DNA from: a virus
Length of the DNA stretch: 64,000 bases
Virus record (IMG/VR): IMGVR_UViG_3300019487_000019
Coordinates: 1-64,000 of that record
Direction: 5' to 3' (one strand)
Numbering within the stretch: position 1 is the stretch's first letter; every line of letters starts with the position of its first letter. The translations under genes were made by a program, and so were the position numbers. Below the pieces are notes generated by a model. That model did not search any database, had not been told where the DNA came from, and saw only the letters and a list, made by a program, of their open reading frames with translations. Below, one piece after another: positions 20,545 through 28,267 of this stretch.

Positions 20545-21441
20545 ATGTCGCTCGTAGATACAATGTTAGATGAAATCCGCAAACGCATAAAAGCCGCCCC
20601 AGCCGGCACGCCAGCGGGTGTGCCGGGAGGGAAATTAGTTGCTCGGTCTGCCCGAGCGCTTGCTGATCACTTCGCCGGTTCTGAGGAGCCAGAAGTTGAC
20701 GACAATCCCCCGTTTCATGAATTTGACTTAGAAACTCTTCTTGCTGATCTTCATCCAGACAAACCCGAACTTGCTCAAAAGATTCAGTCCGTTTTGTCGC
20801 GCTTAGAACTCTATACGGGTCTCTCGTTTTCCCTAACAAATGGACCTTATCTTGCTGGTGGTGCTTTGCGGCAAGCTATTGAAGGTGAATTCTGCAAAAC
20901 TGACTACGATATTTTCTTTAACAGTTATGCTCAGTACGAAGCGTTTTCACAAAAACTAATGTACTTCGAACCGCAAGATCAGACGTTTGTTTCAAAACAC
21001 CCCGACCTAACCGTCGAAACCCAGACAATGTTTACAGAGAACTATAAAATGGGTGAGGAGGGAACCGATCTTATTCAATTGATTCGCGATCGATGGTATC
21101 ACAAGAACGCAAAAAGTCTAATTTCAGAATTCGATTTTACATGCTGCCAGCTTGCTACGGATGGCACAACGATCGTCGTTGGTGCACACGCAATTAATGA
21201 TATTTGCGATCGACGGCTTGTGTTTAATGCGTTTCATTCTCCCGTGAATTCAGTTGTTCGAGTGGGGAAATATAACCGATATGGGTATGTTCTAACACAC
21301 GAAGAGTCAAAGAAATTCCTCCAAAATGTTGTAGAGAATCCTGACACATTGGAGAATAGTGGATACGTTGTTGATGGAATGAGTGCAGCCGTTTCTTCGG
21401 TAAGCGCACACTTCGGCGCAGTTAAGTGTGCCAGCCTCTGA
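20545..21441 (+). CDS. Nucleotidyltransferase-fold protein
   Basis: 298 residues from ATG 20545 (GGAGG five bases upstream). Residues from about 105 read YLAGGALRQAIEGEFCKTDY then DIFF: the GG ... DxD signature of the DNA polymerase beta-type nucleotidyltransferase fold, as in CCA-adding enzymes. Later, EFDFTCCQLATDG and DRRLVFNAFHSPVNSVVRVG then KYNRYGY fit phage members of the fold, in which a basic segment follows. It could act on tRNA ends (the tRNA-Ala here lacks CCA), but the standard CCA-enzyme C-terminal motifs are not evident. Confidence 0.7.
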   Translation: MSLVDTMLDEIRKRIKAAPAGTPAGVPGGKLVARSARALADHFAGSEEPEVDDNPPFHEFDLETLLADLHPDKPELAQKIQSVLSRLELYTGLSFSLTNGPYLAGGALRQAIEGEFCKTDYDIFFNSYAQYEAFSQKLMYFEPQDQTFVSKHPDLTVETQTMFTENYKMGEEGTDLIQLIRDRWYHKNAKSLISEFDFTCCQLATDGTTIVVGAHAINDICDRRLVFNAFHSPVNSVVRVGKYNRYGYVLTHEESKKFLQNVVENPDTLENSGYVVDGMSAAVSSVSAHFGAVKCASL

Positions 21442-21464
21442 GCATTTAAGTGTACCACACTCTG
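21422..21464 (+). repeat. Short tandem repeat at a gene end
   Basis: TTAAGTGTGCCA-x2-CTCTG (from 21422) and TTAAGTGTACCA-x2-CTCTG (from 21446), period 24 bp, spanning the nucleotidyltransferase stop codon. Possibly a local duplication; no function seen. Confidence 0.5.
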
Positions 21465-21489
21465 CCCTTCATAGGCGAATAAAAGGATC

Positions 21490-21822
21490 ATGAGAAAAAT
21501 GGAAGATAATGCAAATACACGTCAGATCGCAGGCACACATTACGTAAAGTACGGCAATTTTCAAATCTGGGATGCTTGGTGGCATTGGAATCTCGACCCA
21601 TTTCAAGCAAACGTTATCAAGTACGTCGTTCGTGGTAAGGAAGGTGGCTTGAAGAAGAAACTAGAAGATCTCGACAAGGCGGTTCATTACATCGAGAAGT
21701 ATAAAGAACTGCTAATTGCAGAGGAAGAACAACGCAAAGCAAAAGAAGAGGCAGCGCAAGTTCAGATCGCTCGAGCAACACCTAGCGAAGCAGAACTCGC
21801 TCAACTGAAGCGATCAAGATGA
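21490..21822 (+). CDS. DUF3310-like protein
   Basis: 110 residues, AAAGGATC before ATG 21490. GTHYVKYGNFQIWDAWWHWN, LDPFQANVIKYVVRGKEGG and LEDLDKAVHYIEKYKEL match the phage DUF3310 family (HYxxxxxQxxDxxxxxxLxFxxGNxIKYxxRxxxKxxxxEDLxKAxxYxxxL). The family is common in phages, often near nucleotide-metabolism genes, with no settled function. A Glu/Lys-rich tail follows. Overlaps the next gene. Confidence 0.85.
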   Translation: MRKMEDNANTRQIAGTHYVKYGNFQIWDAWWHWNLDPFQANVIKYVVRGKEGGLKKKLEDLDKAVHYIEKYKELLIAEEEQRKAKEEAAQVQIARATPSEAELAQLKRSR

Positions 21823-21989
21823 TACAACGAAAAATCGACAGCGAACAGGAACTAGCCGAACTCATTGAAGAGCTGGTACCAGGCGAAAACATAGAGGTTT
21901 CTAAAGAAGCCTGGGAACAACTAATCAAGAAGGGGATATTAATTCCTGTGGACGACGATGAACAAGAACAAACGGATGACAAAGAATGA
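21819..21989 (+). CDS. Small acidic protein
   Basis: 56 residues from ATG 21819 (ATGA overlap), ending in an ATGA overlap with folE2. MIQRKIDSEQELAELIEELV and a very acidic tail (VDDDEQEQTDDKE). Unknown; translationally coupled to FolE2. Confidence 0.6.
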   Translation: MIQRKIDSEQELAELIEELVPGENIEVSKEAWEQLIKKGILIPVDDDEQEQTDDKE

Positions 21990-23032
21990 CAAAATTTCGA
22001 CACAACGATTACAGCTCACACATAGATGAAGACTTTGTTTACGATAGTGAATTCTATCCCGACGACAAAGATCTTCCAGATCCACAAATCAATCCAATTA
22101 TACCCGGAGCACAGATTGGATTAGACAAGGTTGGTGTAACGGGCGTTGATCTTCCGATGAAGTTTCTTCGACGGGACGGATCGACACAAGAACTTCACGT
22201 CAAGGCTTCATTGTATGGTTCATTGGATGATCCAAAAGCTAAGGGGTTGAACCTATCACGGTTTCCTGTGATTATGCACGAGGAGATCGCAAACCATATG
22301 TCGATCGACGGGTTGCGAAATTGCCTTGTCCGTCTTCAAAAGAAACAAGGATCAAAGCATGTATATTGCAAGCTTCGTTTCAAGTATCCGTGGGTTCAAG
22401 AAGCTCTTCGGACACGAAAAGAGCTTCCCGAAGATGCGCCAGATAAAGACGTGTTTAAGGTCGTTGAAGGCGTAAAGTTGAGCCATGAGAAAATGCTTGG
22501 ATACATTTTCTATGACTGCATTCTTGAAGGACAGCTGCATATTGACGAAATAACCAATGAGTGGAATAACCAGGTTCTCCGAGTCCCAACCTTCAAGTTC
22601 TTCCTTACGGTTGAATACATCTACTCTTCAACTTGTCCGTGTAGTTATGAGCTAGCTCAAGATGCAAAGCGTCGTCGTGGCAAGGCAGCGAATGGGCATT
22701 CACAACGATCAATTGGTCGAATTACAGTTCAGTTCAATCCGTCTGAACATATTGTGTGGGTTGAAGATATCGTTGAAATGGCTCGGCAACAAGTGCCAAC
22801 AGAAGTTGTTGTTATTTGTAAGCGACGAGACGAACAAGCGTTTGCTGAACTCAATGGTTCGAATCTATTGTTCACAGAAGATGCTTCGAGACTATTGTTT
22901 GAGGGATTGGATCAAATGTTCAAGGACGGAAAGGTTCTCGATTTCTCGATCGTCACAGAACATTTGGAATCGTTGCATCCGTGGTCCGCAACCGCGGTCG
23001 TCGCCAAGGGTATTCCGGGTGGTCTCCGATAA
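21986..23032 (+). CDS. folE2: GTP cyclohydrolase IB (FolE2/MptA family)
   Basis: 348 residues, full length. STCPCSYELAQD with the active-site Cys and Glu, GHSQRSIG, then EMARQQVPTEVVVICKRRDE and QAFAELNGSNLLFTEDASRL are FolE2 signatures, and KGLNLSRF stands for KGTHMSRF. The enzyme turns GTP into dihydroneopterin triphosphate, first step of folate and of queuosine/7-deazaguanine synthesis. Phages use the latter to modify DNA. A QueD-like gene lies 5 kb upstream, but no QueC or QueE-type is certain here. Confidence 0.9.
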   Translation: MTKFRHNDYSSHIDEDFVYDSEFYPDDKDLPDPQINPIIPGAQIGLDKVGVTGVDLPMKFLRRDGSTQELHVKASLYGSLDDPKAKGLNLSRFPVIMHEEIANHMSIDGLRNCLVRLQKKQGSKHVYCKLRFKYPWVQEALRTRKELPEDAPDKDVFKVVEGVKLSHEKMLGYIFYDCILEGQLHIDEITNEWNNQVLRVPTFKFFLTVEYIYSSTCPCSYELAQDAKRRRGKAANGHSQRSIGRITVQFNPSEHIVWVEDIVEMARQQVPTEVVVICKRRDEQAFAELNGSNLLFTEDASRLLFEGLDQMFKDGKVLDFSIVTEHLESLHPWSATAVVAKGIPGGLR

Positions 23033-23672
23033 TTGGCTCGATGTACTTGACTATTTCAAATCGGACGACTACGTTGCTATTGTTAAAAAGATAGCTGCTC
23101 GCCGTGCGAAGGGGATTATTGTTCTTCCAGAAAAGCAAAACATTTTTCGAGCGTTACAACTAACACTGTTTGATGAAGTAAAAGTTGTCATTCTTGGACA
23201 AGATCCTTATCCGACACCCAGTCATGCAATTGGTCTTGCTTTCTCGGTTCCATCACACACATATCCAACACCAAAGTCGCTTCAAAATATATTCACTGAA
23301 CTCGAAACCGATCTTGGAATAGTGCGAACGAATTGTGATTTGACGGACTGGGCCAAACAAGGCGTATTGTTGCTAAACACAACACTGACCGTTGAGCAAG
23401 GCAATCCCGGTTCCCACAAAGCATATGGTTGGACAACGCTAACGAACGAGATTATTACAAAGCTAAGCGAATACCACGACAATCTCGTGTTTATTCTTTG
23501 GGGGAGCCACGCCCAAGAGAAAATCTCACTAATTGACTCTGAAAAACACCTTATAATCAAGTCGTCGCACCCATCACCACTTGGGGCCTACCGTGGTTTC
23601 TTCGGTAGTAAACCCTTCTCACAAACCAATCAATATTTGACGAGCAAAAATCTCCCTATAATCAACTGGTGA
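23019..23672 (+). CDS. ung: Uracil-DNA glycosylase, family 1
   Basis: 217 residues from GTG 23019, overlapping the folE2 stop. VVILGQDPYPTPSHAIGLAF holds the catalytic Asp and Tyr (GQDPYH in most, Pro replaces His here), LLLNTTLTVEQGNPGSHKAY the uracil-binding Asn region, and SSHPSPLGAYRGFFGSKPF the DNA minor-groove loop (HPSPLSA). The enzyme removes uracil from DNA. A phage Ung implies the genome itself is not uracil-substituted. Confidence 0.93.
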   Translation: MVSDNWLDVLDYFKSDDYVAIVKKIAARRAKGIIVLPEKQNIFRALQLTLFDEVKVVILGQDPYPTPSHAIGLAFSVPSHTYPTPKSLQNIFTELETDLGIVRTNCDLTDWAKQGVLLLNTTLTVEQGNPGSHKAYGWTTLTNEIITKLSEYHDNLVFILWGSHAQEKISLIDSEKHLIIKSSHPSPLGAYRGFFGSKPFSQTNQYLTSKNLPIINW

Positions 23673-23695
23673 ATAAATACTCCCACTAAAGGAGT
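23672..23695 (+). promoter_or_regulatory. Late promoter overlapping an RBS-masking hairpin
   Basis: Box AATAAATA (23672-23679) directly after the ung stop. ACTCC (23679-23683) pairs with GGAGT (23691-23695), the ribosome site. The late start near 23685 lies between the arms. Confidence 0.55.
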
Positions 23696-23699
23696 GCGT

Positions 23700-24197
23700 A
23701 TGAGCTTTAATTTTATCCGTCGCTTTCTCGGCGAACAAGACCCCAACCAGCAACAGCCCGATATTGGTCATTTGCTCGGTGGAGCTCAAGATCAGCCACA
23801 AACACAGCCACAGCAAGATCCACAACAACAGCCAGCTGACGATATGGGCAGCCTTCTAGGCGACCAGAACCCGGGAAGTGGCGATGTTCAGGACGATCAA
23901 GGTCTGGATAACCTCCTCCAAACGGCTGCTGAACAGGACCCTGATAAACAAGGATTGATTCGTACCGTAGATAAGGCGCATTTGGTGTTTAAGCGCCAGA
24001 CGGAAGAAGGCACGTACGAAGAACTATGGATTTACAATGTTGGTAAACTACAAGACGAGCTAGAAATTCGTAAGGCTATTTTGGCAGGAACCGATATTGC
24101 CCCAAGTCAAAAACGTTCGCCTGACGGGGATCAATCGTACGATATTTGGTCGGCTGGTAATGCAGAACTGTTGCATATCAAGGGTTTGCCGAACTAA
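23700..24197 (+). CDS. Late protein with Gln/Pro/Asp-rich linker
   Basis: 165 residues from ATG 23700. A low-complexity region of Q, D and P (about 12-80, such as QDQPQTQPQQDPQQQPADD) followed by a folded domain with YEELWIYNVGKLQDELEIRK. Late promoter upstream. Possibly a virion or scaffold-associated protein; not recognised. Confidence 0.65.
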   Translation: MSFNFIRRFLGEQDPNQQQPDIGHLLGGAQDQPQTQPQQDPQQQPADDMGSLLGDQNPGSGDVQDDQGLDNLLQTAAEQDPDKQGLIRTVDKAHLVFKRQTEEGTYEELWIYNVGKLQDELEIRKAILAGTDIAPSQKRSPDGDQSYDIWSAGNAELLHIKGLPN

Positions 24198-24210
24198 TTG
24201 TAAATTCCTG

Positions 24211-24238
24211 TTGACACTTTACCTTCAAAGATTGTAAT
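24211..24238 (+). promoter_or_regulatory. Sigma70-like promoter with consensus -35
   Basis: TTGACA (24211-24216), 16 bp, TGTAAT (24233-24238). A leader of about 20 nt has AAGGGGA before ATG 24265. The best -35 match in the window. Confidence 0.6.
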
Positions 24239-24264
24239 ATCTCCCTATAAACAAAGGGGAACTT

Positions 24265-24612
24265 ATGGACACCGTTGAGGTCAAACCCGAAACAAACATT
24301 GACTTGTCGCAAGCCAAGACGATTTCGCTTGCGGAGCTCAAAGAGGCTCGCCGTCAGTACATGAAGACAGCAATCCAGCAAGAATTGCAGAATCTGATTG
24401 CACTTGCCGCTCAATACCGCAAGAACATTGATACTGCAAAAACCGACTACAAGAAAAAATACTACCAGAAGAAGATGACGAAGCTCAACGAAGATGTACG
24501 TCGCATGGTTGTTGCTTTACAACGCCTGCAAACACCAGAACTAGAAATAGAAGAACCGGAGGCGAAAAATGATATCGACCCAAGCGAGTCCCCAGAGCAA
24601 GCTACTACCTGA
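24265..24612 (+). CDS. Helical protein, 115 aa
   Basis: MDTVEVKPETNIDLSQAKTI; a long charged helix (KTDYKKKYYQKKMTKLNEDV) and an acidic, disordered tail. Overlaps the next gene by 44 nt in another frame. Unknown. Confidence 0.65.
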   Translation: MDTVEVKPETNIDLSQAKTISLAELKEARRQYMKTAIQQELQNLIALAAQYRKNIDTAKTDYKKKYYQKKMTKLNEDVRRMVVALQRLQTPELEIEEPEAKNDIDPSESPEQATT

Positions 24613-25000
24613 GTTTTTCACACCTAAGGAAGGTGAACAATTTCACAACGTAGAAATTCTCACCACTAGAGCTGATTACGCAGAGCAATTATTCAATCAT
24701 CTCACAGCTCAAATTGAACTCACCTTTCAATCCACTCCAAATACTGAAGCACAAGTTCGACAAGCATTACGGAAGATTCACGATGACGGTATAGTTCGTG
24801 TATGTGAGTCTGTGGAAATATATCGCGGTCGAATAAAGATTGTTGTGAATGCCGCTGAAGTTGACGATCAGGCCGTTGCAAAGGCACTTCGATATCTTGC
24901 TAAGACGGTTGAAGAGTCTCGTGGTGAAGATACGTATCGAGTTTTCTCACCGACCTTTGCACACGAAGCACATGAACTGTTTTGGTTGTTTACGCAATAG
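24569..25000 (+). CDS. Hypothetical protein, 143 aa
   Basis: From ATG 24569 (a site inside the previous gene, with CGGAGG upstream). MISTQASPQSKLLPEFFTPK, a core with EIYRGRIKIVVNAAEVDDQA and a helical end. Last gene of the + strand block; converges on and overlaps the next - strand gene by 11 bp with no terminator visible. Confidence 0.65.
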   Translation: MISTQASPQSKLLPEFFTPKEGEQFHNVEILTTRADYAEQLFNHLTAQIELTFQSTPNTEAQVRQALRKIHDDGIVRVCESVEIYRGRIKIVVNAAEVDDQAVAKALRYLAKTVEESRGEDTYRVFSPTFAHEAHELFWLFTQ

Positions 25001-25760
25001 TTCGAACGACTTCAAGATTCATTTCAAGATACCACAACACTTCATGAATGTTTGAAACGATTCGTTTTCTCTCTTCGCCATAATAAGGTGTTGAGAGTGC
25101 ATCAATAATCTCTTTGATCTTACCTGACTGCATTGGATCAAACCAGAATAGTTTCATCACAGTAAACTTCTCTCGTTCCCACCGATCCTTTAGAGCCGAA
25201 ACACCACCGTCTTCTGTTCCAAACGTAAACACGTTTCCGGCGGGAGCGTCTGCTTCACGAATCACGTAAAACACTTTTCGCTTGACAGCTTCCTGTTGTG
25301 CTTCAACCTTTTCTACTGGCTTATTACCTAACCAATGATTCCAGCTGCGCCAACGATCATAGACAAGGTCAGGGCGAGCGGGAATGTCTTTTGGAAGGTC
25401 CTCTTTATTGTCCCTACACCAATCCATCCACTGCTTCGATGTAGCAAATTTCTTCTTGTGCGCCCAGACAATTGCCTCATCCAAAGGACGCCACTTCTTT
25501 CCTGTTTCCTGAAACTTGTTGTTAGTGCCAAGAAAATCATTCCATGTTGTCCATTCTTTGTAGACGCGGTACGGAAAGCGAGGAAGGGCTTTCGGCTTAT
25601 TGCGATCCCACCACTCAATGTATTTTCCTCGCGAAGGAATCATTTCCTCACGAATGAATTGCTTTGCTTCCTCGTACGGAAGGAAGTCGAGGTTAGGCTT
25701 TCTTCCTCTCTTCTTTCCCTTCGGAGTCGCTTCCTGTTCGTCCTGCTGTAAATCGTCCAT
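24990..25760 (-). CDS. Phage-integrase-repeat (INT_rpt)-like protein
   Basis: 256 residues if started at ATG 25760 (GGGA upstream); TTG 25778 and ATG 25769 are alternatives. After a basic AT-hook-like KGKKRGRKP come two units of the form 'EAxxWxxxxxxxSxxxWxxxxxxxxxxLPxxPxxxYxxWxxWxxxLG' (YIEWWDRNKPKALPRFPYRV ... TTWNDFLGT and QWMDWCRDNKEDLPKDIPAR ... RSWNHWLGN), the repeat found beside phage integrases. The C-terminal 100 residues hold another domain. DNA binding is likely; no integrase catalytic domain is present. Confidence 0.7.
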   Translation of the reverse strand: MDDLQQDEQEATPKGKKRGRKPNLDFLPYEEAKQFIREEMIPSRGKYIEWWDRNKPKALPRFPYRVYKEWTTWNDFLGTNNKFQETGKKWRPLDEAIVWAHKKKFATSKQWMDWCRDNKEDLPKDIPARPDLVYDRWRSWNHWLGNKPVEKVEAQQEAVKRKVFYVIREADAPAGNVFTFGTEDGGVSALKDRWEREKFTVMKLFWFDPMQSGKIKEIIDALSTPYYGEERKRIVSNIHEVLWYLEMNLEVVRTIA

Positions 25761-26322
25761 TGACAACATCCCAATCAATAATGTTCCAGATAGCTCTCAA
25801 GTATTTTTCTCGATCATTCTTATACGTAAGATAGTAGCTGTGTTCCCACAAATCAACGACCAACAAAAGCTGTCCAGAAGGCCGGTCGGCATTCGACGTT
25901 GTGATGATTTCAAGCTTATTGCTCTTCCATACAAGCCATGCCCAACCACTACCAAACTGCTTCATTGCTTCTTCATTGAATTCTTCCTCGAACGCTCCCC
26001 ACGCATCAAACTGTGAAAGCACTTGTTCGGTGAACGCATCTAGTGCACCTCGGAAATCCTTCTTTGGTGAACATAGTTGTTCCCACCAGAACTGATGGTT
26101 CCATGCTTGCATTGCTTGATTATACAGAACAGTACCCTTATCAAGCTTCGGTAGGAGTTCGTCGAGCGACTCCACTTTTGCAAAACGAGTTCCTTTGATT
26201 AGCTCGTTCGTCTTATCAAAGTAACCTTTCGTGTGCTTCCCGTAATGAACCTTGACAGTTTCCTCACTCATGTAAGGCTCGAGCTCATCATGAGCAAACT
26301 TTAGCTTTGGCACCTCACACAT
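25693..26322 (-). CDS. sodB: Iron/manganese superoxide dismutase
   Basis: 209 residues. All four metal ligands are present: H26 (VKVHYGKHTKGY), H76 (AWNHQFWW), D157 and H161 (VVDLWEHSYYL); GSGWAWLV is also conserved. Loop details look more like Fe-SOD, but metal choice is uncertain. It turns superoxide into peroxide and oxygen. The Lys/Glu tail (EGKEERKKA) overlaps the next gene. SODs are rare in phages; protection of the many Fe-S enzymes encoded nearby is a reasonable idea, not a proof. Confidence 0.93.
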   Translation of the reverse strand: MCEVPKLKFAHDELEPYMSEETVKVHYGKHTKGYFDKTNELIKGTRFAKVESLDELLPKLDKGTVLYNQAMQAWNHQFWWEQLCSPKKDFRGALDAFTEQVLSQFDAWGAFEEEFNEEAMKQFGSGWAWLVWKSNKLEIITTSNADRPSGQLLLVVDLWEHSYYLTYKNDREKYLRAIWNIIDWDVVNGRFTAGRTGSDSEGKEERKKA

Positions 26323-26632
26323 CGTCGTTGTAGCCTCCTTCGTACGTCCATAGCCGCCACAGCTTGTATGGTGGACGCTTGGTCGTGTAAATCAAATCGC
26401 CATCTATTACTTCTGGTGCCCTCTCGATGTCCTGTCGATATTCGACTTTGAGTTGAACAGCGGTATTATCTCGACATGCTTCTGGCAATCCCTCCCCCTC
26501 AACAACGAAACGAAGGCGCCGTCCTGTGATATCCGATAGGTTTTGAACCGCAACAATCCGAATGTCGGCGTCATGCAAACGCAACAAAGCTTCCACTGCT
26601 TCGGTCGTCATGTCTAACCAGGCTCTTTTCAT
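26315..26632 (-). CDS. Hypothetical protein upstream of the SOD gene
   Basis: 105 residues from ATG 26632, or 98 from ATG 26611. MTTEAVEALLRLHDADIRIV, then GRRLRFVVEGEGLPEAC and a Tyr/Trp-rich end. Its 3' end overlaps sodB by 8 nt, so the pair is coupled. A late box sits five bases before ATG 26632. Not recognised. Confidence 0.6.
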   Translation of the reverse strand: MKRAWLDMTTEAVEALLRLHDADIRIVAVQNLSDITGRRLRFVVEGEGLPEACRDNTAVQLKVEYRQDIERAPEVIDGDLIYTTKRPPYKLWRLWTYEGGYNDDV

Positions 26633-26637
26633 ACCCG

Positions 26638-26645
26638 TATTTACT
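26638..26645 (-). promoter_or_regulatory. Late promoter box, leaderless arrangement
   Basis: On the - strand AGTAAATA, five bases before ATG 26632, the same spacing as at 13446 and 16344. One base from the TATAAATA consensus at each of two sites, so weaker. It would drive the sodB operon. Confidence 0.4.
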
Positions 26646-26699
26646 ACCACTTTTTTCAGGGAATTATACCCTACTAAATAGGGCCACTTGGAGAGAAAG

Positions 26700-27194
26700 A
26701 TGGCGACAAAGAAGAAGTTATCCGTAGTTCCTACATCAAAGAAGGGTCCTGTTCCTCTAATCATTGAAGCACATCCAAAAGATTACAAAGGCTATCCTTT
26801 CATTACGGTGATCGTTTATCGTAAACAGCCAATGTTAGCAATCGTCGACAATGCAGATGACGAAACAATTAAAGCATTTGTTCTTGATTACTGTGGTGCT
26901 GAAGGTGTGAATGAGGAGCAATTAATTCTAACGGCGGCGGAATGGTATCAAACTAATCGTGCTGCATTTCCAGTCTCAATTGAGTTCTCTCGCCGAGGTC
27001 TTGTTCAAGAAACATCGAAAATCTATCGTTCGTTAAGTATGGAATTCATCTCGAGAGTAATTGGCCCTGTTCCAAAGTTTCCGATGGGTTCGATCAAACA
27101 AATCAAACGGCGTCGCCGCAAGCCGATTCCAGCAGGAGTTGAAGTGCGCATTGAAACAAACGTATTACCGTTTGATCAATTTTTTAAGAGCTAG
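26700..27194 (+). CDS. Hypothetical protein, 164 aa
   Basis: From ATG 26700 with GGAGAG upstream, the only + strand gene in this part. A basic N-terminus (MATKKKLSVVPTSKKGPVPL), an alpha/beta core and a basic loop (IKQIKRRRRKPIPAGVEVRI). ACTAAATAGGG about 25 bases upstream may be a late box, within a CCCTA/TAGGG hairpin. Converges with and overlaps the next gene by 30 bp. Confidence 0.65.
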   Translation: MATKKKLSVVPTSKKGPVPLIIEAHPKDYKGYPFITVIVYRKQPMLAIVDNADDETIKAFVLDYCGAEGVNEEQLILTAAEWYQTNRAAFPVSIEFSRRGLVQETSKIYRSLSMEFISRVIGPVPKFPMGSIKQIKRRRRKPIPAGVEVRIETNVLPFDQFFKS

Positions 27195-27731
27195 TCGATC
27201 GGTTTTTGATCGGACCTTCTTGAATTCCAGCAACGTTTTCAATGTTTTGAATCGTTGGTAATTATCACTCTGCAATTGAGGCAACGGTGGCATTCCGCCG
27301 CCCATATCACCACCAGGCGGTGGTGGGAGACCGCCAAGTTCGCCGCCGGGAGGCGGAGGCGCACCAGGTGGACCGCCGGGTGGTGGCAGTGGTGCACCAC
27401 TCATGTCTGTTGGAGCAGGACTTGCTGCTTTGTCTTCTTCGGGTTTGCCCATCTCGTCAGTATGTGCCAATTGTTCACCATCAGGTGTCAATTGTCCGCC
27501 TGGATCGAGAAGTGCTTCGTCCTGCATGATTTGTTTCCCCTGATCCGTAACACTTGCACCTCCATTGTCGAGGCTCAACAGATTCAGACGAACAAGCAAA
27601 TCACGAGCAGCTAGAAAACCTTGTTTTGTGCTGATTTCCTCTAGGCCAACCTTTGGTGTTGGTGCCGCAATTACTTTTGCAAGTACTCGTTTTTGGTTGT
27701 CTGTCAGACGGATATCAGGCAGGGTTCGCAT
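27165..27731 (-). CDS. Winged-helix-like protein with Pro/Gly tail
   Basis: 188 residues from ATG 27731, just below a late promoter; an earlier frame start at 27776 lies inside it. N-terminal 70 residues (LTDNQKRVLAKVIAAPTPKV ... ARDLLVRLNLLSLDNGGASVT) look like a MarR-type winged helix. A Pro/Gly-rich linker (about 105-150, PPPGGPPGAPPPPGG) leads to a basic C-terminal helix. Late expression and the linker suggest a virion or morphogenesis role. Confidence 0.65.
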   Translation of the reverse strand: MRTLPDIRLTDNQKRVLAKVIAAPTPKVGLEEISTKQGFLAARDLLVRLNLLSLDNGGASVTDQGKQIMQDEALLDPGGQLTPDGEQLAHTDEMGKPEEDKAASPAPTDMSGAPLPPPGGPPGAPPPPGGELGGLPPPPGGDMGGGMPPLPQLQSDNYQRFKTLKTLLEFKKVRSKTDRLALKKLIKR

Positions 27732-27735
27732 AAAA

Positions 27736-27756
27736 GCTCCTTTGAGCCTATTTATA
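27736..27756 (-). promoter_or_regulatory. Late promoter next to a short RBS-masking hairpin
   Basis: TATAAATA read 27756 to 27749. GCTC (27747-27744) can pair with GAGC (27739-27736), which overlaps the GGAG ribosome site. Only four base pairs, so the pairing is the weakest of the set, but the box itself is perfect. Confidence 0.55.
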
Positions 27757-28264
27757 GCATGTTTTGCTTTGCCCATTCTGCTAATAGCAAAATCTCCTGC
27801 AAAAGGGCATCACTTTTATGAGTATTGGCTCGATAACTAATCACGTGTACGTTGCCCGGAACATACCCTCGTCGTGGATCGATCCGATCCAAAGATGGTG
27901 AATTTGGGCTACCATAACCTCTGTTCGATATTTCAAGAGGTAGTCCGTAAATCGGACAACGTTCAGGAATTTCGAACTCGTCAAGGTCTATCGAAAACTC
28001 AATATTGTATTTTTCGGCACGGCGTTTTGCATTATTGTACATTGCTTGTTTGTAATTCTTTCGATACCAAGCTCTAGAGGTTGCTCGAATCTTTTCGCAC
28101 TTTCTTTCATCTTTGCGATATTCACTCATGTAGGTTTTCATGTATCGCTTTGCGTATTCAGGATTGGCTTCTCGCCAACGACGCGCATGTTCTCGATTTG
28201 TTTGCTTGAGTTTCTCAAAACCTTCGGGGTCTGTCTCACACATCCGCTGATAGTGTGTCGCCAT
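27752..28264 (-). CDS. HNH-type endonuclease, probably free-standing homing enzyme
   Basis: 170 residues from ATG 28264. N-terminal basic NUMOD-like helices (NREHARRWREANPEYAKRYM). The C-terminus has CPIYGLPLE, SPSLDRIDPRRGYVPGNVHV and ISYRANTHKSDA, the pattern of HNH/endonuclease VII-like homing enzymes (SLDRIDNxxGYxxGNVxxxxxxxNxxK); the usual second Cys of C-P-x-C is Tyr, so zinc binding may be lost. It sits between a DnaE-like gene and the late 27.2-kb gene. Confidence 0.8.
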   Translation of the reverse strand: MATHYQRMCETDPEGFEKLKQTNREHARRWREANPEYAKRYMKTYMSEYRKDERKCEKIRATSRAWYRKNYKQAMYNNAKRRAEKYNIEFSIDLDEFEIPERCPIYGLPLEISNRGYGSPNSPSLDRIDPRRGYVPGNVHVISYRANTHKSDALLQEILLLAEWAKQNML

Positions 28265-28267
28265 GTT

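Noticed and set aside
20213-20557. Open + strand frame across the gap before the nucleotidyltransferase
   Set aside because: No start signal, overlaps the end of the preceding gene and has an unnatural composition; treated as non-coding.
24990-25760. Integrase or recombinase
   Set aside because: Only the repeat units are present; no tyrosine or serine recombinase catalytic residues are seen, so lysogeny is not implied.
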